In this document: in pieces, positions 21,778 to 31,919 of the stretch | How positions within the stretch are numbered: position 1 is the first letter of the stretch | Layout of the letters: each line of letters starts with the position of its first letter | From: Phaeoceros laevis | Lineage: Eukaryota; Anthocerotophyta; Anthocerotopsida; Notothyladales | Direction: 5' to 3' | Length of the DNA stretch: 64,000 nt | Assembly: GCA_049999765.1 (NCBI GenBank) | Contig: JBNGIQ010009180.1 | Coordinates: 62,001 to 126,000, forward strand | Program-made: the position numbers and the translations under genes | Notes under the pieces: model-generated | What the model was told of the DNA's origin: nothing | The model's database searches: none | The model's input: the letters and a program-made list of their open reading frames with translations, nothing else

Positions 21778-24700
21778 TTAACCTCCCCTCCAGCTCCAGG
21801 GTGTGGGCCTGCCTCCCAGCTGCTGGCGTCCAAAACCGCTGATGTTGCATCCCGTTGATGGTGCCAAATTGTAGGTGGAGCATTGCAGGGTTTTTCAGCA
21901 GTAGCAGGCAGCGGGCATGCCCACGTTTTTCAGCTGTTTGGCATCCAAGACTATTGATGCTGCAACGCGTTAGTGGTGCGCGCCATTGCAGGTGGCGCAA
22001 GAACGGTAACCTCCGTCGCTGCTGTCGCTCTTGATTTTCCGAGTCAGAGCTAGCTTTTTTTTTTGCCTACGCACTAGTAGTACGCACATCTGCCAGAGTA
22101 AGTAAACAATGTTAAGCTAAAAGACAATACTTGACAATGTAAGTTAAAGGACAATAAGTTATAATATCATCTTATATTATAAAATAAGAAGTGACAATGT
22201 CAAATTATAAAACAATAAGAGACAATGCCACATGATGGTGACATGTTAATATACTTGGTAAAATGATATTCTTAAATTTCATGTCATGTATAGTGTAGAA
22301 CCTTTCAGGTCAAACAAAGTGGAACCAACTCATTTAAGTAGAGTGTGGACCAATTCATGTCAAGCATAGAGTGTGGACCAGTTTATGTATCTTTGTACGT
22401 TGAACTTGATGTATAATAGTAGTCCCTATTGAATGTATTGAATGTGGGATCTGACGAGGACTGCTGCAACATTGCCCCAAGACAGGGACATGCCTTGGTC
22501 TAGGGCTGAGAATCATGGCATGGTCTAGACAAGTCGAGACTTGCAGTGCCCACAGTAACACGTCATGTGGTTGAGGACCTTCCTCCTTTTGACAAGACCA
22601 TGGCAATTATGATGTACCAACAATGATCATAGGCAAATTTTTTTGGCCAAGTCTTGGTCTTTTACTTGCATCAGTTTTGATACGGCTCCAATTTTGGTGG
22701 CCCGGTTCGGACAGTCGGTATGTCTTTGGCCAGATTTGGTGTAGAATGTTAATTGAAAACTTGTGTAGCTGTTCTACTGAGAAAAGCAGCTACCATGAAC
22801 TGAGAAATACAACTACCATGTGTTCTTCACTATGGCTGCAGCAGTCACCTGATCCAAGCTGAATGCAGCAGTAGCCTCTGCTAACACGTGATTGCTGTGT
22901 AAAGCCCATCCAGAAAAAGCATGTGAGGTTAACATTTGACTTCCGCAACATCAGCAAGTGTGCACAAGGTACCTTAGGTACCTTAGAATGCAAGCAATTG
23001 AAGGAGCACCATAACAAACACACCATGTATCATTAGACTGCCAACAGTTTTTTTTAAAGAACTCGTCACCAGCAGGGCTGCTGCTTGGTGACAGCCTACG
23101 CTTGCAAAAAGATGGTGCAAAATGTAAACCAACATTTTGTACCAAACTACCAGCATCACGATGGGCACATGGGGGTGAGCCATGTCTCCCCCACTCCTCA
23201 TCAGTACCAAGTGGGCTCATCGCAGAGGGTTTTTGGAAGCACTTTTGGTAAACCCTCCCCCAGTCATGATATGTGCAAGCATGGACTTCTTGAAAAAAAT
23301 TGTTAGTGACTTTGGCATTGCTCTCATGCCAAGACGTCTACCACTTCACCAAATCGCAGCAAGCATTTGTCAGGAATCCACAAAACCTAGCAGCAAGCAT
23401 GCCTGGAGAACACAAGCTAGTAGCAAGCATGTTTGAAAAACACAATGAGCCATTCTGACCGCCTCCTGAGCACTATGATTGTTGAGTTATTCTGCCTGCC
23501 GTGTACTTCTCAAACCCTTGAATCCAAAAATGCAGACCTTGTCCTCACAGTAGCCGGGTATGTGGCAGGGTGACAGTTTGAAAAACGGGTAGGCTTTAGC
23601 TGGACGGTGTGTCAGCAGCAGGCTACCAACTGGGCATCCACTGGACAATAGCTGGTCAGCACGAAGGTATTTAGATAGTAGCTGGACAATCGTGAGATAG
23701 AAAGCTAGACAGCAGTAAGATAAAAGGCTAGACACCAACTCTGTATCTGAGCAGGTCTATTTGACAGTGGTTGGGCACAAATTGGGCAACAGCAAGGCGT
23801 CTTGCCAACAGCTGGAAGCTTCTACATAAGCTGGAAGACTTGGCAGAAGCTGGAAAGCTTGGTAGCAGGCGGGCAGGATCTAAGCAGCTCTTGGAAACAC
23901 GGTGGGCAGCAAAGCAGTAGAAAATGGTGGGCAGCAAAACGATGGAAAAACGGTGGCAGCAGTATGCTGGAAAAACAGTGGGTAGTAGTTTTGGACAATC
24001 GGCGGGCAGCAGCTTTAGAGAAAAGCTGGTCAGGACTTGGGCTCAAAGTTCTGGTTTCGTGAAAAAACCCGGCAGCTTGCATCAGCTAATCGTGGAAAAT
24101 CTGGATGTGCAGGAAGCCATAAAGGTTGGGCTCCAGTATTGTCCTTGCATGTGGCGATTCAGTCAATGTTGCGTGTAAAGTAACAGCATCAAAGAATGAG
24201 AGCCCAAGGTACGAGGGAACTAACCAAATCAGATTTTGGACAGTAGAGTAGCAGTGAAAACGATAACTGAACGGTGGTACGCGTAGAAGAATGTTGAAGA
24301 AGACATCTTGTCTCTTGAATAAAGCACGAATCATTTAGAGTCTGATGGTTCGAAGAATTGTTGGGCATAGCGGCAGTAACGACAGAGGAACAATCCTTGC
24401 CGGTACAAGACTAGCCACCTTTGTAAGCACAAATGTGCATTTCACAAGTTCAGTACTATAAGAAATAGACAGCTGACCAAGTGCTGTTTGTATAGGGCAT
24501 GTTGTCAAGCAAAAGCTCACCAGGCCCGCTAGACAATAGCTCAAAACATCATGCAGGTATTTGCTGGGTGAGAATAGACCTCCGCCCTCCCTTCATCAGT
24601 ACCAAAAGGCCATCCTTGACCAGGTTTCTAGCAGCTGTGTTGGTAGACCTGGCTCCTGCACAACTTTTGTACTTAAATTCAAACGTACCACAAGAAAGCA

Positions 24701-26245
24701 TGTGAAAGACTCGAAGAAACCTTGTATGACTGGCAGGGATAGCTATCTGAGGCAACTAGTGCCAGAGATCTCAAGTCCCATGAAGTTTCGAAGGCAACTG
24801 GTGCCAGGGAAACGACGTACTCGGCTGTTCAACAGCTCAGCCGGCCAGGTATAGGTTCACGAAACCAAACCAGCAAGTCTTGCAACAAACAGGGTCCAAG
24901 TCAGTAACAAGTGTTGTACTGAAAGCTGAATGTAGTAAAGATTCAAGGAAACAGAATGCAGTAAAGACCAAAGGAACCAAGATGTAGCCACCAACGTGAA
25001 GCAGTTGAGTACCACAGAACCATGCTGAAGGGGCAGTGAATACAAGGTAGAGTAGCAGCGTGACTGAAAATTGCAAGGAAGGAGGAGCATCATGACTGAT
25101 AACATTGCAAGGGAAGAATACAAGGTATCACGAGAGCACCTGTTGGGTCATCTTGACCAAAATAGCTATGTCCAGCTTGAAAAACTGCAAGCCTTAGGGT
25201 ATTGGGACAGCACTGTGGAGGGGGGCTTAGCCTTGGGAGAGGGCCAGCAAAGCAAGAGGAGGACGACTGGTTGTAGCTGTAGATCCGAAACATAGAGCAG
25301 GGAAGCTAGTCTTATAGAGGCAGGGAGTTAGAGAAAGGTGACTGTTTTTAGGTGGCAGCTGAAGTTCAGGGGTGGTGTTCTCCCTCATCATGTTCGAGGT
25401 TACCAAGCCGGGCAAAGGCTGCTTTATTTGGCGTTGTGATTTTTGCTAGATCCGCAGGAACCGGTACCCAAGGTCAGGCCATAAGCTGGCCGTCATTAAG
25501 GCTTGCGATTCTGAGAGATATAGGCTCATGCCTACACAGGCAATAGGGCCACGTATAACCGTCACTTAGCTTTTGTCCCTTAGACAATGACTTGTGGCTG
25601 CCCTCAGTTGTGCTTCTGTCAAAAAGCGGGTTACCAGAAAGAGCCGAGTCAGTAGGCCAGCCAAGCTGGCTTATTTTAGACAAGATGTATGGGCAGCGTG
25701 GATCCCAACCTCTGCATTATCAGCTGTACAGGTGCGCAAGGCAATTAAGACAGCCAAAAAATAGCAAGGTAGGAAATTCAGCAAGAACTTACACGGTTTG
25801 TCCCATGTGCTGTTTGGCAAGCTGTACAACAGAATACTTGATGGCAGAACAACGATGCAGACTGGTCAGTCTGCGTTGAGTGCCATGTAGGCTGTTTAGC
25901 CAATGCCAGTTTGTGTATTTTCCTGTACCTCATGTCAGAAAAAGACATGTTCAGTCAAAACTAAGTGACTGGTGCCGTCAGCCTTGATATGTCTAAGAGA
26001 AAAGAGTAAAAGTTGCTCGTGGCAAAGAAGCTCGTATTCTCTTGTATGCTTCAAGGAGACTTGTCCAATTTGACCATAGTTCTAATTATGCGTAGTAGCA
26101 GCTGAGCATGTTACATGAAGGCTTTTCGTGGAATCTGAAAAATGCACTTCAGAGCCATAAGTAAATGCTAGAAAAACTAGCATAGGCTGGCATTCATGAT
26201 GTAAAGAAGAGAAAACTTCAGAAGCTGATGAAAGAAATCAAAGCT
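21778..26245. other. Gene-poor, repeat-rich intergenic region
   Basis: No coding region could be supported over about 4.5 kb. 22080-22290 is AT-rich with short repeats around 'gacaatgt' and 'acaataag'. 22335-22385 has a duplicated 'agagtgtggaccaNttNatgt'. 23560-24060 is a degenerate array of 'agctgga', 'ggcagcag' and 'ggaaaa' words with no longer unit. The rest has stop codons in all frames and no family signal. Confidence 0.5.
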
Positions 26246-26250
26246 TTTCA

Positions 26251-26436
26251 CTTCACAGCAATATACTTGGGACATACTCACAGTGCACCATCCTTCCATA
26301 TGGAGTAGGCAATGTCACTTCACAGCAGTATACTTGGGACATACTCGCAGTGCACCATCCTTCCATATGGAGTAGGCAACGTCACACAATGCAGTATACT
26401 TGGGACATACTCACAGTGCACCATCCTTCCATATGT
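26251..26436. repeat. 67-bp tandem repeat, 2.8 copies, followed by a (TG)n tract
   Basis: Units at 26251-26317, 26318-26384 and 26385-26436 (partial) share 'gtatacttgggacatactc', 'cagtgcaccatccttccata' and 'tggagtaggcaa'. A (GT)n microsatellite follows at about 26459-26478, then a short GC-rich duplication 'gcgagagggaccNcgaccgcg'. Confidence 0.9.
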
Positions 26437-27903
26437 GCCAGGAACAGGAACACCGGGAGTGTGTGTGTGTGTGTGTGACATGCTCTCTCTATGGCTGTGA
26501 CATGCGAAGGACATGAAGTCGCGAGAGGGACCGCGACCGCGGGGCCGCGAGAGGGACCACGACCGCGCACCAGCGCTGGGTAAAACAATGATAGTCCTAG
26601 GAGTTGAACCCCACACCCGCCCTTCCCACTCAAAGATCCCAACCACATGGCCTACTTCATTACATGAAAATGAATGGTTTAAATTGTTTATGTCTCTAGC
26701 TTGGGATGGGTGGAGGGACGGGTGATTGCCGTCGATGTAGACGGGCTCTACACTAGTAATATAGTATGAAATATAACCCAACTTAAAAAGAGAATATGCA
26801 ACAATGTTAAATATAATGAGTGGGTGTCAATTAGAAACTATCCTATTTAAAAGTCACCAAAAAAAAAAAACCTATTTAACATCCAACTTTCTAACCATTT
26901 CATTTGACATTCACTCGACATTTAATGCCATCAAAGGTGTTTGTGGTAAACAATATGTGGGCTACATGCCAATCCCCTCATTGCTCCTTCAATGATCCTT
27001 TGCCATGGATGGTGAAAATCTACATGTGAATACTTGATCTCAATATGTTATTGTTCTTCAATAGTTCAATTCGTTTCAAGCTTCCCATGCTCCTTCAATG
27101 ATCCTTTGCCGTTTCAAACTTCCCATGCTCCTTCAATGATCCTTTGCCATGGATGGTGAAAATCTTCGGGTGAATACTTGATCTCAATATGTTAATGTTT
27201 TTCAATAATTCAATTCGTCACAAACTTCCCAAGATCATAATATGCCGGGTGCAAGAGAAGATGTGCTTCGACTCCCGCACTCCCCTTTTAAGTCCTTTAT
27301 CTTGGGTGGTGAAAAGCTATTCAATATTTATTAGTATCCTCAACAGGAAGGTCAACACTTCTCTCAATAGATTAAGGTTCTTCAATAATTCAATTTGTCA
27401 CCTCTTCTATGCATACACTTGTGGTTGATTGTGATATGATTCACTTGATTGTGATATGATTCCCTTGTTGTTGATCATTGTTGAATTCGTATGCAAGTTA
27501 CTTATTAATATGGTTGATAATTATAATGTTATATATCATAATTCAATAATTTTATTGAATTTGTCTCCTACTCCACATTCCAAACTTCCAAAAGTTCTTG
27601 TAAAAAATACCTATTTTGATTGGAAAACTTACCAATTACAATAATAGAAAGTTACCGAGACGTTTTTATTTCGCTTCGGAATCGCCGTATAATACATGTA
27701 TTCCGGTATAAAAAATTAACGTGTTACATGTATTTTTATGTATTATACCACTAACGTTTTTACCACAATGAGGGTTTAGGGCAAAACTCTGATGTAGGTC
27801 GTCGTCCTGCGCTGGCCGCCTCACTCTTCCCGCCCAGAACACGGGCAAGGCAATCAATGCCTTGGGGCGCCATTCCAACATGCTTGGTTCAATCCTCTAC
27901 AAC
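26437..27903. other. AT-rich intergenic DNA with local duplications
   Basis: No gene seen. Segments starting near 26988 and 27092 share 'gctccttcaatgatcctttg' and 'ccatggatggtgaaaatct', and a third, looser copy follows near 27200-27400 ('ttcaataattcaattNgtca'). This looks like decayed transposon sequence, class unknown. Confidence 0.5.
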
Positions 27904-28003
27904 NNNNNNNNNNNNNNNNNNNNNNNNNNNNNNNNNNNNNNNNNNNNNNNNNNNNNNNNNNNNNNNNNNNNNNNNNNNNNNNNNNNNNNNNNNNNNNNNN
28001 NNN
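27904..28003. other. Assembly gap (100 N)
   Basis: Run of exactly 100 unknown bases, a conventional gap of unknown size. Confidence 0.99.
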
Positions 28004-28313
28004 GGAAGCGGCGCTCCCGGGCACTATGATCAACACATCATAAATTTATATGTAGAAGTTGCAATTGCTAATTGCCTAATTCAATTCCTGATTTTATACA
28101 CACTATATGCCATATACATTTCTTTCTATATCTATAGATACTAACATAATGGGAAACCTCCATACATATCACTCTCCTTGAAAGGGATGGCCTAAGAGGC
28201 ACAGACTAGTCGCTGTGAGAATGTTGTGGTCTGCTACTCGTTGTGAGACCGTAGCTGCGGGTGTGCTACTGCTACGCTGCTGTATGTAGTGGAGAAGACA
28301 GTAGTGACCAGGA

Positions 28314-28437
28314 GAAGACAGTAGTGACCACCAATCTCCCTCCTCCTCTTCCTCCTCTCCCTCAGTAAACGAACCGAAGACAGTAGTGACCACCAATCTC
28401 CCTCCTCCTCTTCCTCCTCTCCCTCAGTAAACGAACC
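28314..28437 (+). repeat. 62-bp direct repeat in the leader of the orphan gene
   Basis: Two identical 62-bp copies, 28314-28375 and 28376-28437, abut the ATG at 28438. The unit contains 'gaagacagtagtgaccacca', a CT-rich run 'ctccctcctcctcttcctcc' and ends 'cagtaaacgaacc'. A partial third copy of the left end lies just upstream (about 28293-28313). The CT-rich block resembles pyrimidine motifs of plant core promoters, so the duplication may double a core promoter or 5' UTR element. Confidence 0.9.
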
Positions 28438-29301
28438 ATGACGGAATGGAGGGCCCGAGTGGACCGTGACGAAGAGCTAAAGGAGGCCACACCAGCGGAC
28501 CAGCTCGAGGGTAGGAACCACGAAGACTCCGACTGCGAGACCACCGAAGCCGCGCCATGGCTGGCCTACGTATCCGGCAACAACGGCGGTACCGGCTCGG
28601 CCCCCGAGCAGCGCGACTGCGAGGCGACCGAGCGGTGGTCGCACGATTCGGAAGCAACGAGCAAGCTCGAGCGCCCCTCCAACGCCAGCGCCTGGGGCTC
28701 ACGCGACCTGGAAGAGGAGGAGGCGAGCCGCTGGCCCACAGCGGATGCATGGGCGCCCGCCCTGCACCTGATGCAGATGCAGCAGGCGGAGCGCCGGCGC
28801 AAGAGCGCGGAGGAGCTCGCGCACATCTACACCCGCGACATGCACAACAACTGCAACATGCGGAGGGCGAAGGGGGTCTCCGGGGCGACCACGACCACGA
28901 CGACCCGGCGGACGTCGGCTCGGCGGAGGGCGCCCGGCGGCAAGAGCCCGTGGAAGAGGAGCCCCGGCGGGCCGGCGGCGGCGCCGCTGCTGCTGGGGTG
29001 GAAGCGCGAGGGCGGAAGCAGCGGGCGGGAGAGCTGCGGGACTAGGCCCGACGGCGAGCCTCAGGGCTCGGCGCAGAGGCCGGCGAGGGTGGTGATGATT
29101 CGGGAGCGGTCGGAGGAGGAGGTGGTGAAGAGCTTGCGGGCGGCGGCGGCGGCGGCGGCGGCGGGCGGCAGGTACCCCAGCGGGTCGAGGCACGGCAAAG
29201 AGCCGATGCCGCCGTCCCCTGTTTTCAAGAGGCGCAGCACCAAGCACAGCAGGCGGCACTCGCTGGCGGGGGAGCCTTCTCACAGATATTACATGATTTA
29301 G
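28438..29301 (+). CDS. GC-rich orphan protein, basic C-terminus with poly-Ala
   Basis: ATG at 28438, 287 residues, no intron needed. The N-terminal half is acidic (many Glu/Asp/Thr). A central segment with HLMQMQQAERRRKSAEELAH could form a helix. The C-terminal half is basic and low-complexity, with an Ala run near residue 235, and ends with FKRRSTKHSRRHSLAGE. GC content is far higher than in the surrounding AT-rich repeats, and several frames are open as a result, so coding status is not certain. I recognise no domain. RRHSL is a plausible basophilic kinase site. The minus strand is also open over much of the interval. Confidence 0.5.
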   Translation: MTEWRARVDRDEELKEATPADQLEGRNHEDSDCETTEAAPWLAYVSGNNGGTGSAPEQRDCEATERWSHDSEATSKLERPSNASAWGSRDLEEEEASRWPTADAWAPALHLMQMQQAERRRKSAEELAHIYTRDMHNNCNMRRAKGVSGATTTTTTRRTSARRRAPGGKSPWKRSPGGPAAAPLLLGWKREGGSSGRESCGTRPDGEPQGSAQRPARVVMIRERSEEEVVKSLRAAAAAAAAGGRYPSGSRHGKEPMPPSPVFKRRSTKHSRRHSLAGEPSHRYYMI

Positions 29302-30302
29302 CCTCTCAGATTGGTTGGTGCATGCAATTTTATTAAGCATGCGTGTGTTTGTTGCTGCTCTTGCTCTGTCGCTAGAGGCGGAAAGGGAGGGGGGCTGTTT
29401 GCTCTGATTCGTGAATTGACTCGAATTCGTGAACTCATCGATATCTACTGGGTGCTGAGCTTGCGCATGGAAGTGGACATCCAGATTTGGACATGCATGT
29501 GGGAATTTTGAGCTGCTTGTTGCGGTGCTTGGTGGGCTTGCAAATTTGGCAGTCCAGCTCGCTGCCCCATAGAGAGTAGATTGTAGTGTTCAGCGTTACA
29601 TGTTGATGGAAGCGTTCATCTGATTGTGCGCTGTAGGGGTTGGTGTGGTAAGAGGCTGACAATGCTTGCCGGAAACTGCTGGACCAAGAACATGGTTAGC
29701 GTTAAGTAAAACAGCAATAAAATTGTTAGACAAGAGTGTGTTGCATAACTTGGCGCAGCTGGTGTAGTGGTATCATAGTACCCTCCCACGGTACTGACCG
29801 GGGTTCGATTCCCCGGCTGCGCATGGTAGGCCTACCAGATGGAGTACATGTTTTACTTGATCGGCTTTTGCTACATAATAGCTCCAAGGGTGCTTTCAAT
29901 TTTGTGGACAGTGGGGAGTCCGATATTGCAAGTCGTTCATGACACAAAACAATTCGTGACAAGAAATCCCGCGGCATGTATGCATTGGGTTGCCAATTAG
30001 TCAGTGCAAAATCGAGCATGTACGTATTGCCCTCCAGAGGTACATGTACAGCAGCAAGGATTCACCTTTCATGTCCACGAACAAGTATGTACGTACTGCC
30101 CTCCAGAGGTACATGTACAGCAGCAAGGATTCACCTTTCATGTCCACGAACAAGTATAGGAAAGTCTTGTTGAGCGGACTGTTTGTGAGCCTGATGAATT
30201 GCTCTCCAGTGTCAATTGTTTCCTCTCAAGGGGACATTTCATTGAAGGAGCTTAGTTGAGCTCAAGTGCACTAACTACATTCCTTATAGTACTCTACATA
30301 AC
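29302..30302. other. Intergenic DNA around the first tRNA, with a 69-bp tandem repeat
   Basis: No protein gene supported. Two near-identical 69-bp units lie at 30021-30089 and 30090-30158 ('ccctccagaggtacatgtac', 'agcagcaaggattcaccttt', 'catgtccacgaacaagtat'). Confidence 0.7.
29753..29823 (+). tRNA. tRNA-Gly (anticodon CCC)
   Basis: 71 nt. Acceptor arms GCGCAGC / GCTGCGC pair fully, with A as the discriminator base. The D arm contains TGTAGTGGTATCA (A box-like). The anticodon loop CTCCCAC is closed by TACC/GGTA. The T arm has GGGTTCGATTCCCC (B box). No CCA is encoded, as expected for a nuclear gene. Confidence 0.97.
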
Positions 30303-30824
30303 TTAATAACTGAACTCTAGGATGCTGGATGTTATATGTCTTTCAATTTCTTCGTTCTGCCCCAACAAATGTGCGGTCATTCGGTGCCACACCTTCCTGT
30401 TGCATCCGTGCATACATTTGCAAGCCAAAACTTCACCCTCTCCCACCTTAGGATACCCCATGACAACGGTAGTCGTTGATACCACATTCCCGTGAGGCAA
30501 CTTCTCAAAGGCAGACCTAGCATCAACCAGGCTCCCAAAATCCTGAATACAAATCCACCAGCACATTCCCCAAATGTGCAACTGAGCCACACCCAAACCC
30601 CGCCACCGCTGCATGAATCTGCTTAGCAATGTCCGAGTAACATGAGGTGCTGCCAGGCCTTCAAGGCAGCAACAAACGTGTGTGAGCTCAGTTTTACCCC
30701 ACCCCAGGTCCTGCATTCCCTTGAACACCCTGGAAGCCTCTCGCATTTGCTTGTTTCCATATGAGCCCAGTCCCAGCCGAGGAAAGTTGGCGGCTTCTTT
30801 GAAATCTTCTGCATTCACCACCAC
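30303..30824 (-). pseudogene. PPR repeat relic
   Basis: The minus strand holds degenerate PPR sequence in more than one frame. In one frame REASRVFKGMQDLGWGKTEL and LVDARSAFEKLPHGNVVS are recognisable, followed by VVMGYPKVGEGEV and HRMTAHLLGQNEE. In another frame KQIHAAVAGFGCGS and GNVLVDLYSGF appear, which belong between those blocks in an intact PLS array. No E or DYW part was found. The frame switches mean it cannot make a normal PPR protein. It is one of at least four PPR loci or relics in the window. Confidence 0.75.
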
Positions 30825-31424
30825 AGGTCTGGAGCTTAATCAAAGTGGCAACATGGAACGGGACAGTACCAGGTGCCCCTTGCGTCCTCCATCCACGATA
30901 AAAAATGGCGGTCTGTGACGACTCGAAGTTGGTTTCCACCCAAGCAGATAGCTAAGCTTCGCCCAGTCGTGTTGGGCCATGACCACAGCAATGGCCTCAC
31001 TAATACGCTTCGTTGGTAAAGTTGAAAAGATGCATAGCATTCGGTTGCACTGTTGCCAAGTGCGCTTATCCCACCTTCCCGTCGCCTCCAACTCCCCTTT
31101 TATCTTGGTCTTGTTGTCACGAGCTATTCGGAATGGGAGTCAGTGAGACGACACCTGGAAGAGATCACCCACTTGAACCTCAATGCAATAGTGGCTCCAG
31201 CTGGACTGCGGACCAATGCTCCGAAGTTTTACAGTTGACTGAGTCATGGTTTGTCCTCCTGAATTCTGCACAGGCGCGCTCCTGGGGCCGTTGCAATGTG
31301 CGAGATACTGAGATGTGCGAGCCCACCGCAAGCTCTTCGCAACTATCGCCACGCAGGCAAGCGTACCATTTCAGCACTGCTAGAACTGGTTGTGAAAAAC
31401 AAACTACACAAATTCTTTATCAGC
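30825..31424. other. Spacer between PPR relic and second tRNA
   Basis: Open minus-strand frames at 30840-31091 and 31140-31377 show no domain or consistent splice signals. I do not call a gene. Confidence 0.4.
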
Positions 31425-31495
31425 GCGCAGCTGGTGTAGTGGTATCATAGTACCCTCCCACGGTACTGACCGGGGTTCGATTCCCCGGCTGCGCA
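31425..31495 (+). tRNA. tRNA-Gly (anticodon CCC), second identical copy
   Basis: Identical over all 71 nt to the gene at 29753-29823, 1.6 kb away on the same strand. The flanks differ, so the tRNA itself was kept or converted while the surroundings diverged. A short T-run follows at about 31515, where Pol III could terminate. Confidence 0.97.
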
Positions 31496-31919
31496 TAGAT
31501 TCAAAAAAGTTCATCCTTTTGTGCATGAACGAGTCGAATCTCGATAATAATAATATCAATAAGCTTTATTTAACATCATCCATGATCTAGACCCCCTTGC
31601 AAGGTCTGCGTGCCGTCGCCTAGACGGAAGGTCTACATGCATCGCACGACAGTGAGCTCCATTGCAATAATGGCCGTATCCAAGAGGACGATAAAAGCTG
31701 AAACTGAAACAGGAGGGCACATTTGTTTCCCGTCTTTCCGAGTACACATGTCACATACGTTCTCCCACTTCAAAGGAAACACCTGGTGCCGCAAAGTCTA
31801 AGAGCTTCAATCCGGAGCTGAGAGCTGTTCCAAATTGGGGTTGGGAAACCAATGGGCGTCGATGGCCAAGTCTTGGAATTCAAATTTTGATGACCGGAAG
31901 GAAGTCTGTCTCTAGTTAC

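Noticed and set aside
28566-29340. Minus-strand and alternative-frame ORFs across the GC-rich orphan
   Set aside because: High GC leaves several frames open; Arg/Pro/His-rich composition without any domain. Only the frame following the duplicated leader was kept.
30840-31377. Minus-strand ORFs between the PPR relic and the second tRNA
   Set aside because: No domain, no coherent splicing, composition not convincing.
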